From assembly GCA_025450375.1 (NCBI GenBank), contig JANWHO010000150.1, forward strand, positions 1-11,437: 11,437 bases of DNA, given 5' to 3'. Numbering within the stretch: the first letter of the stretch is position 1; each line of letters opens with the position of its first letter. Made by a program: the position numbers and the translations under genes. The stretch comes from Chloroflexota bacterium (lineage in GTDB: Bacteria > Chloroflexota > UBA5177 > JANWHV01). Of this stretch, positions 1 to 7,061 are shown piece after piece. The notes below the pieces were generated by a model. That model ran no database searches, was not told the origin of the DNA, and saw nothing but the letters and a program-made list of their open reading frames with translations.

Positions 1-63
1 CAGGAGCGCACGTACTGAATCTTGGCGCTCTCCAAAGAGCAAAGGGAACGCGGGTACACTTCG

Positions 64-1521
64 ATGACCGAGGTTGAGCGGCTAGCCGCCTTCGTGGTAC
101 AGGCCACCTTCGACGATCTCTCGTCCGAGGCCCGGCGCGAGTTGAAGATCCGCGTCCTGGACTCCCTGGGCTGCGCGATCGGGGCGCTGGGGGCGCCGCC
201 GATTGCCATGTTGAGGGCCCAGATCGGCGAGTTCGGCGGCCATCCCCTGGCAACCATGATCGGCGGCGCGAAGACCGCGCCCGACCGGGCCGCCTTCTAC
301 AACGCGGCGCTGGTCCGCTACCTGGACTACAATGACAGCTTCCTGGCTCCAGGCGAAACCTGCCATCCCAGCGATTCACTGGGGGCCGTGCTGACGGTCT
401 GTGAGTACGTGGGCGGCAGTGGTGCGGATCTGCTCACCGCCCTGGCGGTCGCCTATCAGGTGCAATGCCGGCTCTCCGAGGCGGCGCCGGTGCGGGCCAG
501 GGGATTCGATCACACCACTCAGGGCGCCTACGCCGTGGCGGCGGGAGTCGCCAAGGGGTTGGACCTGGACCAAACCCGCGCCGCCAACGCGATCGCCATT
601 GCCGGTACGGCCTACAACGCGCTCCGGGTGACCCGCACGGGCCGGCTCTCGCACTGGAAGGGCCTGGCCTCACCCAATTCCGTGTACGGCGCCACGCAGG
701 CGGCATTTCTGGCGCGGCAGGGGATCACGGGGCCGCTGGAGGTATTCGAGGGAAATAAAGGGTTTAAGGAGGCGATCGCCGGGCCGTTTACCATCGAGTG
801 GGAGCGTGAGGATCTGGAGATCGTGCGGCGGACGATCCTGAAGCGCTACAACGCGGAAATTCACTCGCAGTCCGCGCTGGAAGCGATCCTCGAACTCCGG
901 CAGGCTCACCACATTCAAGCTGGGGAGATTCAGCGGATCGAGCTGGAAACCTTCGACGTGGCCTACAACATCATCGGTGGGGGCGAGGAGGGGGACAAGG
1001 ATCTGGTCCACACCAAGGAGGAGGCGGATCATAGCCTGCCCTATCTACTGGCGGTCGCGCTCCTCGATGGGGATATAGGCCCCGCGCAATTCCGCCCGGA
1101 GCGCATCGTCCGTGAGGACGTACAAGCCTTGCTGCGCCGGGTCACGGTGCGGCCGGACCCGGATTCGAGCCGCCGATTTCCCCAGGAAATGCCCTGCCGC
1201 CTGGCCATTCAACTGACCGATGGGCAAGTGTGGCGCCGCGAGCAGATGGACTATGAGGGCTTCGTCACCCGTCCGATGCGCTGGGAGATAGCGGCGGCCA
1301 AGTTCGAGCGCCTCGCCGCACCCTACGCCGACCGAGGGACACGCCAGGCCCTGATCGAGGCCGTTGCCGCGCTGGACACCATCGCGGTCCGCGATCTGAC
1401 CGCGATCCTGGGGTCGCTGGAAGAGCAGGCGCTCGAAGCGGCCGGCGAGCCGTTCAACGCGACCTACGCGCACGAGAAACGCGGACAGGAGGACCAGGAA
1501 AGAAAGGATGGGGGAGAATGA
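64..1521 (+). CDS. MmgE/PrpD-family protein (2-methylcitrate dehydratase-like)
   Basis: The protein belongs to the MmgE/PrpD family, whose members include 2-methylcitrate dehydratase and iminodisuccinate epimerase and act in the cytoplasm on small carboxylic acids. Family signatures are visible in order: RVLDSLGCAIGAL (about residues 30-43), CHPSDSLGAVL (100-110), GFDHTTQGAYAVAAGVAKGL (147-166), RLSHWKGLASPNSVYGA (194-210), TGPLEVFEGNKGF (232-244) and DHSLPYLLAVALLDGDIG in the second half. The length of 485 residues is normal for the family. I chose ATG 64 because homologues as I recall them begin near MTEVERLA. An in-frame TTG at 22 would add 14 residues, and neither start has a strong ribosome site. 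The stop (1519-1521) overlaps the ATG of the next gene, so the two are probably translationally coupled. No citrate synthase or 2-methylisocitrate lyase gene is visible, so a role in the methylcitrate cycle is not supported and the substrate is unknown. The family call is secure; the reaction is not. Confidence 0.9.
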   Translation: MTEVERLAAFVVQATFDDLSSEARRELKIRVLDSLGCAIGALGAPPIAMLRAQIGEFGGHPLATMIGGAKTAPDRAAFYNAALVRYLDYNDSFLAPGETCHPSDSLGAVLTVCEYVGGSGADLLTALAVAYQVQCRLSEAAPVRARGFDHTTQGAYAVAAGVAKGLDLDQTRAANAIAIAGTAYNALRVTRTGRLSHWKGLASPNSVYGATQAAFLARQGITGPLEVFEGNKGFKEAIAGPFTIEWEREDLEIVRRTILKRYNAEIHSQSALEAILELRQAHHIQAGEIQRIELETFDVAYNIIGGGEEGDKDLVHTKEEADHSLPYLLAVALLDGDIGPAQFRPERIVREDVQALLRRVTVRPDPDSSRRFPQEMPCRLAIQLTDGQVWRREQMDYEGFVTRPMRWEIAAAKFERLAAPYADRGTRQALIEAVAALDTIAVRDLTAILGSLEEQALEAAGEPFNATYAHEKRGQEDQERKDGGE

Positions 1522-2345
1522 ACGATCGTGCATTCGCGTTCCTTAAGACCAACGAGCGGATGGCCAAGCCGCGCTCCCAGGGGATTACCGAGATTCGCGG
1601 CCCCTACTACTCCCCCATGGGACGGCGCTACCTGGCGGATGTTCTAGAAACCATGGGTGCGTACGTGGATAGCCTCAAGTTCGCCGGCGGATCATTTACC
1701 TTGATGCCCCAGGCGGCTCTCAAGGAGATCATCGACCTCGCCCACTATCACGACGTGCTGGTGTCCACTGGAGGCTTCCTGGAACATGTTCTGACCCAGG
1801 GCGCGGGAGCGGTCGACGCCTATATCGAGGAATGCCGCGAGGTCGGGTTCGATACCATCGAGATTTCTTGCGGCTTCATCACCATTCCCACCGATGATTG
1901 GCTGCGGCTGGTCGAACGGGTACAACGGGCGGGGCTGAAGGCCAAACCGGAGATCGGCATCCAGTTTGGGGCGGGCGGGGCCAGCGCGGTGGAGGATCTG
2001 GAAGCGGGGGGCACCCGCGACGTGGAATGGGCGATCGGGCAGGCGCGGCGCTTCCTGGAGGTCGGCGCGTATATGATCATGGTCGAATCGGAAGGGATCA
2101 CCGAGAACGTCCGTACCTGGCGCACTGACGCGGCGGCCCGCATCATTGGCGCCCTGGGGCTGGAGAAGGTGATGTTCGAGGCTGCCGACCCAGCGGTCTT
2201 CAGTTGGTACATCAAGAATTACGGACCCACGGTTAACCTCTTCGTCGACCATAGCCAGATCGTGCAGCTTGAGGCGTTGCGATCCGGGATCTGGGGGACA
2301 TCAGACACCTGGGGCCGAATCTTGACCTATCAGGTGGAGGAATAG
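1518..2345 (+). CDS. Phosphosulfolactate synthase (ComA)/HSA32-like protein
   Basis: This 275-residue protein is of the ComA family, TIM-barrel enzymes that in archaea add sulfite to phosphoenolpyruvate, giving (R)-phosphosulfolactate, the first step of coenzyme M synthesis. Plant HSA32 heat-stress proteins are a branch of unsettled function. Visible family blocks are DSLKFAGGSFTLMP (51-64), DVLVSTGGFLEHVL (79-92), EECREVGFDTIEIS (104-117), GLKAKPEIGIQFGAGG (139-154), GAYMIMVESEGITENV (183-198), LGLEKVMFEAADP (213-225) and YGPTVNLFVDHSQIVQLE (235-252). From memory, the SLKFAGGS and NLFVDHSQIVQLE blocks look closer to HSA32 and its bacterial relatives than to archaeal ComA. The ATG lies inside the stop of the upstream PrpD-like gene (ATGA). 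AAGGA at 1504-1508 is a usable ribosome site. No ComB, ComC or other coenzyme M genes are near, so a role in coenzyme M synthesis is unsupported. Confidence 0.87.
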   Translation: MNDRAFAFLKTNERMAKPRSQGITEIRGPYYSPMGRRYLADVLETMGAYVDSLKFAGGSFTLMPQAALKEIIDLAHYHDVLVSTGGFLEHVLTQGAGAVDAYIEECREVGFDTIEISCGFITIPTDDWLRLVERVQRAGLKAKPEIGIQFGAGGASAVEDLEAGGTRDVEWAIGQARRFLEVGAYMIMVESEGITENVRTWRTDAAARIIGALGLEKVMFEAADPAVFSWYIKNYGPTVNLFVDHSQIVQLEALRSGIWGTSDTWGRILTYQVEE

Positions 2346-2371
2346 GATTGCCGTATGGCGGCACGTAGCGG

Positions 2372-2588
2372 GGCCTCCGGCTGAGGCCGGCTGGAAGGGG
2401 ACGACGGCTGCGTCCGGGTGTGTGCGGCGACCACGAACTTGGGGCGCGGGTCTCCAGGCCCGCTTGGTGCGGCCACGGATCGTCATCCGAGTCGCGGGTG
2501 GCTGGTAACGCGGGCGGGCCGGGAGCCCCGCGCCCCTAAAATGGGCGGCACCGACCCTGTCCCGTACACCCGGCCTCAGCCGGAGGCC
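2372..2588. repeat. Large nested inverted-repeat (foldback) element
   Basis: The 226-bp gap from 2346 to 2571 and the first bases of the MFS 3' end hold a nested palindrome. The outer arms, GGCCTCCGGCTGAGGCCGG at 2372-2390 and its exact reverse complement at 2570-2588, are 19 bp and perfect. Each arm can also form its own 6-bp hairpin (GGCCTC...GAGGCC). Inside lies a 26-position stem (2441-2466 with 2511-2536), and inside that smaller hairpins. A separate small hairpin (TGCCG/CGGCA, 2349-2363) follows the ComA-like stop directly. No clear target-site duplication is seen at the ends and no T-tract follows the arms. The right arm lies partly in the MFS gene and supplies its stop codon. It could be a MITE- or REP-like element, or a structured convergent terminator region. 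Confidence 0.75.
2441..2536. repeat. Inner long hairpin of the foldback element
   Basis: Positions 2441-2466 pair with 2511-2536. GGGGCGCGGG (2441-2450) pairs with CCCGCGCCCC (2527-2536). After one mismatch TCTCC continues against GGAG, and after a second mismatch GGCCCGC (2457-2463) pairs with GCGGGCC (2514-2520), followed by two G-T wobbles and a final G-C pair. That makes 22 Watson-Crick pairs of 26. The enclosed 44 nt contain GGCCAC/GTGGCT (2471-2476 with 2498-2503, one wobble) and an apical hairpin CGGAT-CGTC-ATCCG (2476-2489). Such a stem should fold strongly in RNA from either strand and as cruciform DNA. Confidence 0.75.
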
Positions 2589-3781
2589 GTTGGACGGACC
2601 ACTGACGCCAGGGCGGCGGCGACCAGACTGAGGATCACCACGACGGCCAGGGCGGCGCGGAGACTGGCGGCCTGGGCAATGAAGCCGATGGTGGGCGGCC
2701 CGATCAGGTAGCCCACGTAGCCGCAGGTGGCCACGGCGGCGATCGCGTTGCCCGACGCCATGCCGCGAGCCCGCCCAGCCGCGCTGAGGACAATAGGGAA
2801 GATGGCCGAGAAGCCGGCCCCGACCAGGCCAAAGCCGAGCAGGGCCACCGGCGTCGACTGAATGAGTAAGGCCAGTGATAGGCCGGCGGCGGCCATCGAG
2901 GCCCCCAACCGCACCATGATCACGGGCCCGAAGCGGACGGTCAGGCCATCGCCCGCGAACCGTCCCGCCGCCATGAGAAGAGAAAAGGCGGCGTAACCGC
3001 CTGCCGCGAGCGCCGCCCCCGTGCCTACGTTATGCAGAAGGTAGATGGCGCTCCAATCGGCGATTGCCCCCTCACCCAGCACCGAACAGAAGCCGATCAC
3101 CCCAAGAATGAGCAAGGCTCCGGTGGGGAAGGCGAAGGCCACCTTGCTGCCCCCCGCGTCGGCCAAGGCGGGAAGGAGAAAGCGCGCGGCGACCAGGAGG
3201 GCGCAGGCCGCGAGCCCGGCCATGGCGAGGAACTGGGGCAGGGGCTGCACCCCGTGGCCGGTGGCGACGCCACTGAGGAAGGCTCCGATAAGGCCGCCAA
3301 TACTGAAAAAGGCATGAAACGAGGTCAGGATCGGTCGCCCATAGCGGCGCTCCACCGCCACTCCCTGGGTGTTCATGGCCACGTCCATCGATCCAGCGGT
3401 GGCGCCGAAGAATACCAGGGCCCCTACAAGGGCCGGCAGTGAGGGCGCGAGGGCCAGCAGCGGCATGGACCCACAGAACAGGAGCCCAGCCGTGACGGTG
3501 ACCACCGAACTGCCCCAGCGAGCCGCCAGGTAGCCGGCGAGATTCATCGCCACCAGGGCGCCAACCGCGGCCCCGAGGAGGGCGAGACCAAGAGCGCGGG
3601 GGCCGAGGTGCAAGTGCTGCTGGATCGCGGGAATACGGGTCGCCCAACCGGCGCCGAGCGTGCCATTGATCAGGAATACCGCGGACACCGCGCGGCGCGC
3701 GGCCACCGGTGGATCCTGGGGAGCTGAAATCGACTCCGTGGGCTTCACTTCCCGGTCAGCCTGGGCCGCGGACGTTGACAT
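2576..3781 (-). CDS. MFS transporter, YbjJ-like
   Basis: This is an integral membrane carrier of the major facilitator superfamily, 401 residues, with a soluble N-terminus of about 30 residues and then alternating hydrophobic stretches consistent with 12 membrane helices. Features typical of the YbjJ-like branch are NGTLGAGWATRIPAI (39-53), AGYLAARWG in the loop 2-3 motif A position (82-90), GSMDVAMNTQG (130-140) and SFHAFFSIGGLIGAF (154-168). The start ATG (complement of 3779-3781) is preceded by AGGGAG at good spacing. The gene is divergent from a DeoR-type regulator, which suggests that the regulator controls it and that its cargo may be a sugar or sugar-like compound. The substrate cannot be read from sequence. 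Its final codons and stop lie within the right arm of the intergenic inverted repeat, so its C-terminus may have been changed by that element. Confidence 0.92.
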   Translation of the reverse strand: MSTSAAQADREVKPTESISAPQDPPVAARRAVSAVFLINGTLGAGWATRIPAIQQHLHLGPRALGLALLGAAVGALVAMNLAGYLAARWGSSVVTVTAGLLFCGSMPLLALAPSLPALVGALVFFGATAGSMDVAMNTQGVAVERRYGRPILTSFHAFFSIGGLIGAFLSGVATGHGVQPLPQFLAMAGLAACALLVAARFLLPALADAGGSKVAFAFPTGALLILGVIGFCSVLGEGAIADWSAIYLLHNVGTGAALAAGGYAAFSLLMAAGRFAGDGLTVRFGPVIMVRLGASMAAAGLSLALLIQSTPVALLGFGLVGAGFSAIFPIVLSAAGRARGMASGNAIAAVATCGYVGYLIGPPTIGFIAQAASLRAALAVVVILSLVAAALASVVRPTASG

Positions 3782-3803
3782 GGGGGGCTCCCTGGCCTAA
3801 ACT
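3775..3803 (+). promoter_or_regulatory. Candidate sigma-70-type promoter for the DeoR-type regulator
   Basis: A perfect TTGACA lies at 3775-3780, followed after exactly 17 bp by TAAACT (3798-3803), which matches the TATAAT consensus at four of six positions. Transcription would begin near 3810. The -35 box overlaps the start codon of the divergent MFS gene, which is tight but possible. The palindrome at 3801-3810 covers part of the -10 box and the probable start point, as an autoregulatory operator would. Confidence 0.45.
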
Positions 3804-3810
3804 TGCAAGT
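3801..3810. promoter_or_regulatory. Candidate operator palindrome ACTTGCAAGT
   Basis: ACTTGCAAGT is a perfect 10-bp palindrome in the divergent region between the MFS and DeoR-type genes. It overlaps the -10 region of the rightward promoter candidate and lies in the leader of the leftward transcript. This is a plausible protein-binding site, but a 10-bp palindrome alone is modest evidence. Confidence 0.35.
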
Positions 3811-3817
3811 GCTTACC

Positions 3818-3846
3818 AGGATACCCGCTAAATCGCGCGGATTCAA
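3818..3846 (-). promoter_or_regulatory. Candidate promoter for the MFS gene
   Basis: On the minus strand TTGAAT (complement of 3841-3846) is followed after 17 bp by TATCCT (complement of 3818-3823). Each box matches the sigma-70 consensus at four of six positions. Transcription would start near 3811, about 30 bp before the MFS start codon. One arm of the 10-bp inverted repeat covers the -10 box. Confidence 0.4.
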
Positions 3847-3867
3847 TGCGTGACCGTGCGGGTATCC
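3819..3867. promoter_or_regulatory. Candidate operator pair: 10-bp inverted repeat
   Basis: GGATACCCGC (3819-3828) and its exact reverse complement GCGGGTATCC (3858-3867) lie 29 bp apart, 39 bp centre to centre. The left copy overlaps the -10 box of the leftward promoter candidate. The right copy is in the leader upstream of the regulator's preferred start codon. Spaced copies are what a multimeric DeoR-family protein could bridge, so this is my best candidate for its binding site. The binding is inferred. Confidence 0.45.
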
Positions 3868-3887
3868 GGCGACGAAGGATGCGTAGA

Positions 3888-4640
3888 GTGTTGAAACAAG
3901 GGCGGCACGAACGGATCGTGACCGTGCTGCACCAACAGGGCCGGGTCCAGGTTGCCGATCTGGTGGCGCGGCTCGACGTATCCGAGGATACGGTGCGCCG
4001 CGACCTGGGCGAACTGGCGGCCATGGGGGTGTTGCAACGGGTTCATGGGGGCGCCATTCTCCGCCCCCTCACCGCCCCTTTCGCCGAACGGCTGCTCGAC
4101 GAATCGGGAGCCAAGGGGGCCATCGCGGCGGTGGCCGCGCGCCTGGCGCGCGATGGACAACTGTTGCTCCTGGACAGCGGCACGACCGTACTGGCAATTG
4201 CCCGAAGGTTCCCCGTGGACCTGAAGGCGACCGTCTTCACGACCAGCGTGCCGGTCGCCGCCGCCCTCTCGAATCACCCCTCGGTCGAGGTACATATGAT
4301 CGGGGGCCGCTTGCTGAAGGCGGCCCAGGCAACGGTCGGCGTGCCGGCGGTGGAATCGATCAAGCGGGTGCGCGCGGACCTCTGCTTCCTCGGCATCTGC
4401 AGCCTGGATATCGAGCTGGGGATTACGGTCAGCGATCCGGACGAGGCGGAGGTCAAACGGGTCATGGTCGCCCAGGCGGCCGAGGTAGTCGCCGCCGCCG
4501 AGTCCGACAAGCTGAACACGGCCGGTCCGTATCTGGTGGATCCGATCACGGCGATCACCTACCTTGTGACGGATGAGAGCGTCGCGGGCGACCTGCTCGC
4601 GCCCTATCAAGCCCAGGGAATTCAGGTACTCCAGGGCTGA
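3888..4640 (+). CDS. DeoR/GlpR-family transcriptional regulator
   Basis: This is a DNA-binding repressor of the DeoR family, 250 residues from the chosen start. The N-terminal helix-turn-helix is clear: GRHERIVTVLHQQGRV (5-20), DLVARLDVSEDTVRRDL (24-40) and RVHGGA (51-56). The C-terminal effector domain carries LLLDSGTTVLAIARRF (93-108), FTTSVPVAAAL (117-127), MIGGRL (137-142), FLGICSLDIELGITVSDPDE (167-186), AEVKRVM and AAAESDKLN, as in sensors of phosphorylated sugars. I prefer GTG 3888 (or TTG 3891) because GAAGGA at 3874-3879 is well placed and homologues start just before the KQxRHxRI motif. ATG 3846 and ATG 3879 are alternatives with no properly spaced ribosome site. It is divergent from the MFS gene and 19 bp upstream of a methyltransferase gene, which is probably cotranscribed. 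The effector is unknown. Confidence 0.92.
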   Translation: MLKQGRHERIVTVLHQQGRVQVADLVARLDVSEDTVRRDLGELAAMGVLQRVHGGAILRPLTAPFAERLLDESGAKGAIAAVAARLARDGQLLLLDSGTTVLAIARRFPVDLKATVFTTSVPVAAALSNHPSVEVHMIGGRLLKAAQATVGVPAVESIKRVRADLCFLGICSLDIELGITVSDPDEAEVKRVMVAQAAEVVAAAESDKLNTAGPYLVDPITAITYLVTDESVAGDLLAPYQAQGIQVLQG

Positions 4641-4659
4641 GCGCCGACAGGGAGGCCCG

Positions 4660-5418
4660 ATGACCGCGTTATCCGACGACCAGGATGCGTTCGGCCACTT
4701 GCTGCACGACTACCTTGCCGGCCAGGATGTCTTCGAGGTGGTCGAACGGGACGATGGGTTTGTCGGCTCGATAGGGAGTCCGAGGCGGTACTTCATGCCT
4801 TTCCGGGAGTGGCCGGCCCACGAGCGACGAGCGATGGAATGGGCCCAGGGCCGCGTATTGGATAGTGGCTGTGGGGCGGGCCGGCATTCCCTCTACTTGT
4901 GGAAAAAGGGTCTCCAGGTGACCAGCATCGACATCTCGCCCCTGGCGGTTTCGGTGTGCCGGCGCCGCGGATTGCCGGACGCGCGTGTGCTGGACATCAA
5001 CCAGCTCGATCCGGCCAGTGGACCATGGGATACCGTCCTCCTCCTGGGCGCCAACCTCGGCCTGGCCGGAAACGCCACCGCCGGCGCCACGCTCCTGGCC
5101 CGGCTGGCGGCGGCCACCAGCGAGGGAGCCCACATAATCGCCGAAAGCGTGGATCCCAGGATGGTGACCGAGCCCGTGCATCTGGCCTATCTGGAGGAGA
5201 ACGTGCGGTGCGGCCGCCTCCCCGGCCATCTCACCATCCGCGTTCGCTATAAGCAGCGGTACACCCCCTGGTTCGAGTACCTGTTCCTGGCCAAGGAGGA
5301 ATTGCATCACCTGTTGGAGGGAACAGCCTGGCGCGCGACCCGGTTTCTCGACCACGACACCGAGCCGGGCGCCTATATCGCGCTGGTCGAGAAAGTTGGG
5401 CGCTTGCCGATCTCCTAA
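4660..5418 (+). CDS. Class I SAM-dependent methyltransferase
   Basis: This 252-residue soluble protein has a Rossmann-type methyltransferase core. Motif I is [15 protein letters not shown] (66-80), with the glycine-rich SAM loop. The acidic residue that usually binds the SAM ribose is D91 in [17 protein letters not shown] (112-117) fits the adenine-binding acidic loop, and [16 protein letters not shown] (123-138) corresponds to motif II. The C-terminal part, rich in aromatics ([11 protein letters not shown], 200-210), probably shapes the acceptor site. The start ATG 4660 has AGGGAGG at 4649-4655; the longer open frame from 4573 overlaps the regulator gene and lacks support. The acceptor cannot be predicted: the fold covers small-molecule, protein and nucleic-acid methyltransferases. 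It probably shares an operon with the DeoR-type gene. Its stop overlaps that of pgi on the other strand. Confidence 0.88.
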   Translation: MTALSDDQDAFGHLLHDYLAGQDVFEVVERDDGFVGSIGSPRRYFMPFREWPAHERRAMEWAQGRVLDSGCGAGRHSLYLWKKGLQVTSIDISPLAVSVCRRRGLPDARVLDINQLDPASGPWDTVLLLGANLGLAGNATAGATLLARLAAATSEGAHIIAESVDPRMVTEPVHLAYLEENVRCGRLPGHLTIRVRYKQRYTPWFEYLFLAKEELHHLLEGTAWRATRFLDHDTEPGAYIALVEKVGRLPIS

Positions 5419-7046
5419 CGCCGGGCGCGATACCGGCGAATCAGAGCGTTGGTGGAACTATCATGCGACAAGTCCGGCTTCTGGACCGGATCAAGTTCGG
5501 GGATAATCCTTAAGGCAAGCGCCTTGCCCAGTTCCACGCCCCACTGATCGAACGAGTTGATGTGCCAGATCGTCCCCTGGACGAACACCTTGTGCTCATA
5601 GAGGGCGATCAGCTTGCCGAGGGTCTCCGGAGTCAACCGATCCGCCAAGATAGTGTTGGTGGGGTGGTTGCCGGTGAAGACGCGATGCGGAACCTGGTAG
5701 TCGGGGATTCCCTCCGCTCGGGCCTCCTCCGCCGTTTTTCCGAAGGCCAGGGCCTCGGTCTGGGCCAGGAAGTTGGCCATAAGAAGATCGTGCTGCGTGC
5801 CAACGGGGTTAAGGGTTTGGCAAAAGCCGATGAAGTCGCAGGGGATCAGCTTCGTGCCCTGATGGATCAGTTGGTAATAGGCGTGCTGGCCATTGGTCCC
5901 CGGCGTGCCCCAGACGATCGGCCCCGTCTGGTAATCCACGGTGTTTCCCTCCAGGTCCACGTGCTTTCCGTTGCTCTCCATGTCGAGTTGCTGGAGGTAG
6001 GCGCTGAGCCGATTCAGGTACTGGTCGTAGGGGAGGATGGCCACCGTCTCCGCCCCGAAGAAATCGTCATACCAGATCCCCAGGAGACCGAGCAGCACGG
6101 GGAGGTTCCGGGCGAGTGGGGCGGTACGGAAATGCTCGTCCATGCGATGGAACCCGGCCAGCATTTCGTGAAAGTGATCCGGCCCAATGGCGATCATCAA
6201 GGAGAGGCCGATCGCCGAGTCATACGAGTAACGGCCGCCAACCCAGTCCCAGAACTCGAACATATTGGTGGTATCGATCCCAAATTTGGCGACCTCGCCC
6301 GCGTTGGTGGACACGGCCACGAAGTGTTTGGCCACCGCTGCCTGGTCGCCAAGCGACCTTAAGGCCCAGTCACGGGCTGCCCGTGCATTGGTGAGGGTTT
6401 CCAGGGTGGTGAAGGTTTTGGAGGAGATGATGAACAGCGTCTCCTCGGGGTCGAGATCCCGGACGGCCTCGGCCAGATCCGTCCCATCCACGTTGGAGAC
6501 GAACCGCATGGTGAGCCGGCGATCACTGTAAAAGCGTAGGGCCTCATAGGCCATGACGGGGCCCAGATCCGAGCCGCCAATGCCGATGTTCACCACGTTG
6601 GCGATCCGCTTCCCGGTGTGACCGAGCCAGCTACCCTCGCGCACCCGATTGGCGAAGTTTGCCATCCGATCCAGCACCTTGTGGACCTCCGGAACCACGT
6701 TTTCGCCATCCACCAGGATGCTCGCGCCTTTTGGCGCCCGAAGGGCTACGTGGAGGACCGCCCTCCGCTCGGTGACGTTGATCTTCTCGCCGCCAAACAT
6801 AGCGCCAACGCGGGCCGGCAAGCCGCTCGATTCCGCGAGGGCCAGCAGGAGGCGCATCGTCTCGTCGGTCACTCGGTTCTTGGAATAATCGAGATAGATC
6901 CCCTCCGCTTCCAGGGTCAGACGCTCGCCGCGGTCGGAGTCACGGGAAAATAAGTCGCGGAGGTGCATCGTACACGTCTGGTCGTAGTGCGCTTGAAGGG
7001 CCTGCCACTCCGGTCGCCGGGTCAGGGACGTTCTTGCTTCCTTCAC
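5415..7046 (-). CDS. pgi: Glucose-6-phosphate isomerase
   Basis: The cytoplasmic enzyme interconverts glucose-6-phosphate and fructose-6-phosphate. It has 543 residues, the usual size of the long bacterial/eukaryotic-type PGI. Visible hallmarks are [11 protein letters not shown] (153-163), the phosphate-binding [10 protein letters not shown] (208-217), the first PGI signature around [16 protein letters not shown] (265-280), DMESNGK with the catalytic glutamate E357, [14 protein letters not shown] with H388, FTGNHPTN (457-464), and the second signature [18 protein letters not shown] (491-508) ending in K508. All key residues are present. The start is GTG (complement of 7044-7046) with AAAGGA seven bases before it. 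It lies 15 bp downstream of zwf and is surely in the same operon. Its stop is overlapped by the stop of the convergent methyltransferase gene. Confidence 0.98.
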   Translation of the reverse strand: MKEARTSLTRRPEWQALQAHYDQTCTMHLRDLFSRDSDRGERLTLEAEGIYLDYSKNRVTDETMRLLLALAESSGLPARVGAMFGGEKINVTERRAVLHVALRAPKGASILVDGENVVPEVHKVLDRMANFANRVREGSWLGHTGKRIANVVNIGIGGSDLGPVMAYEALRFYSDRRLTMRFVSNVDGTDLAEAVRDLDPEETLFIISSKTFTTLETLTNARAARDWALRSLGDQAAVAKHFVAVSTNAGEVAKFGIDTTNMFEFWDWVGGRYSYDSAIGLSLMIAIGPDHFHEMLAGFHRMDEHFRTAPLARNLPVLLGLLGIWYDDFFGAETVAILPYDQYLNRLSAYLQQLDMESNGKHVDLEGNTVDYQTGPIVWGTPGTNGQHAYYQLIHQGTKLIPCDFIGFCQTLNPVGTQHDLLMANFLAQTEALAFGKTAEEARAEGIPDYQVPHRVFTGNHPTNTILADRLTPETLGKLIALYEHKVFVQGTIWHINSFDQWGVELGKALALRIIPELDPVQKPDLSHDSSTNALIRRYRARR

Positions 7047-7061
7047 GGTTGTATCCTTTCT

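Noticed and set aside
1..18. Possible last codons of an upstream gene ending in TGA at 16-18
   Set aside because: Only five sense codons are visible, which cannot support a gene. The spacing to the PrpD-like gene would fit an operon, but this remains a guess.
64..2345. Assignment of the first two genes to the methylcitrate cycle or coenzyme M synthesis
   Set aside because: No prpB, prpC, comB or comC homologue is visible, and both families contain members with other functions.
2418..2711. 97-codon plus-strand open frame across the palindrome
   Set aside because: It runs through the inverted repeat and then antisense to the MFS gene, with no motif and no ribosome site.
4573..4659. N-terminal extension of the methyltransferase
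   Set aside because: It overlaps the regulator gene, and AGGGAGG is correctly placed for ATG 4660 instead.
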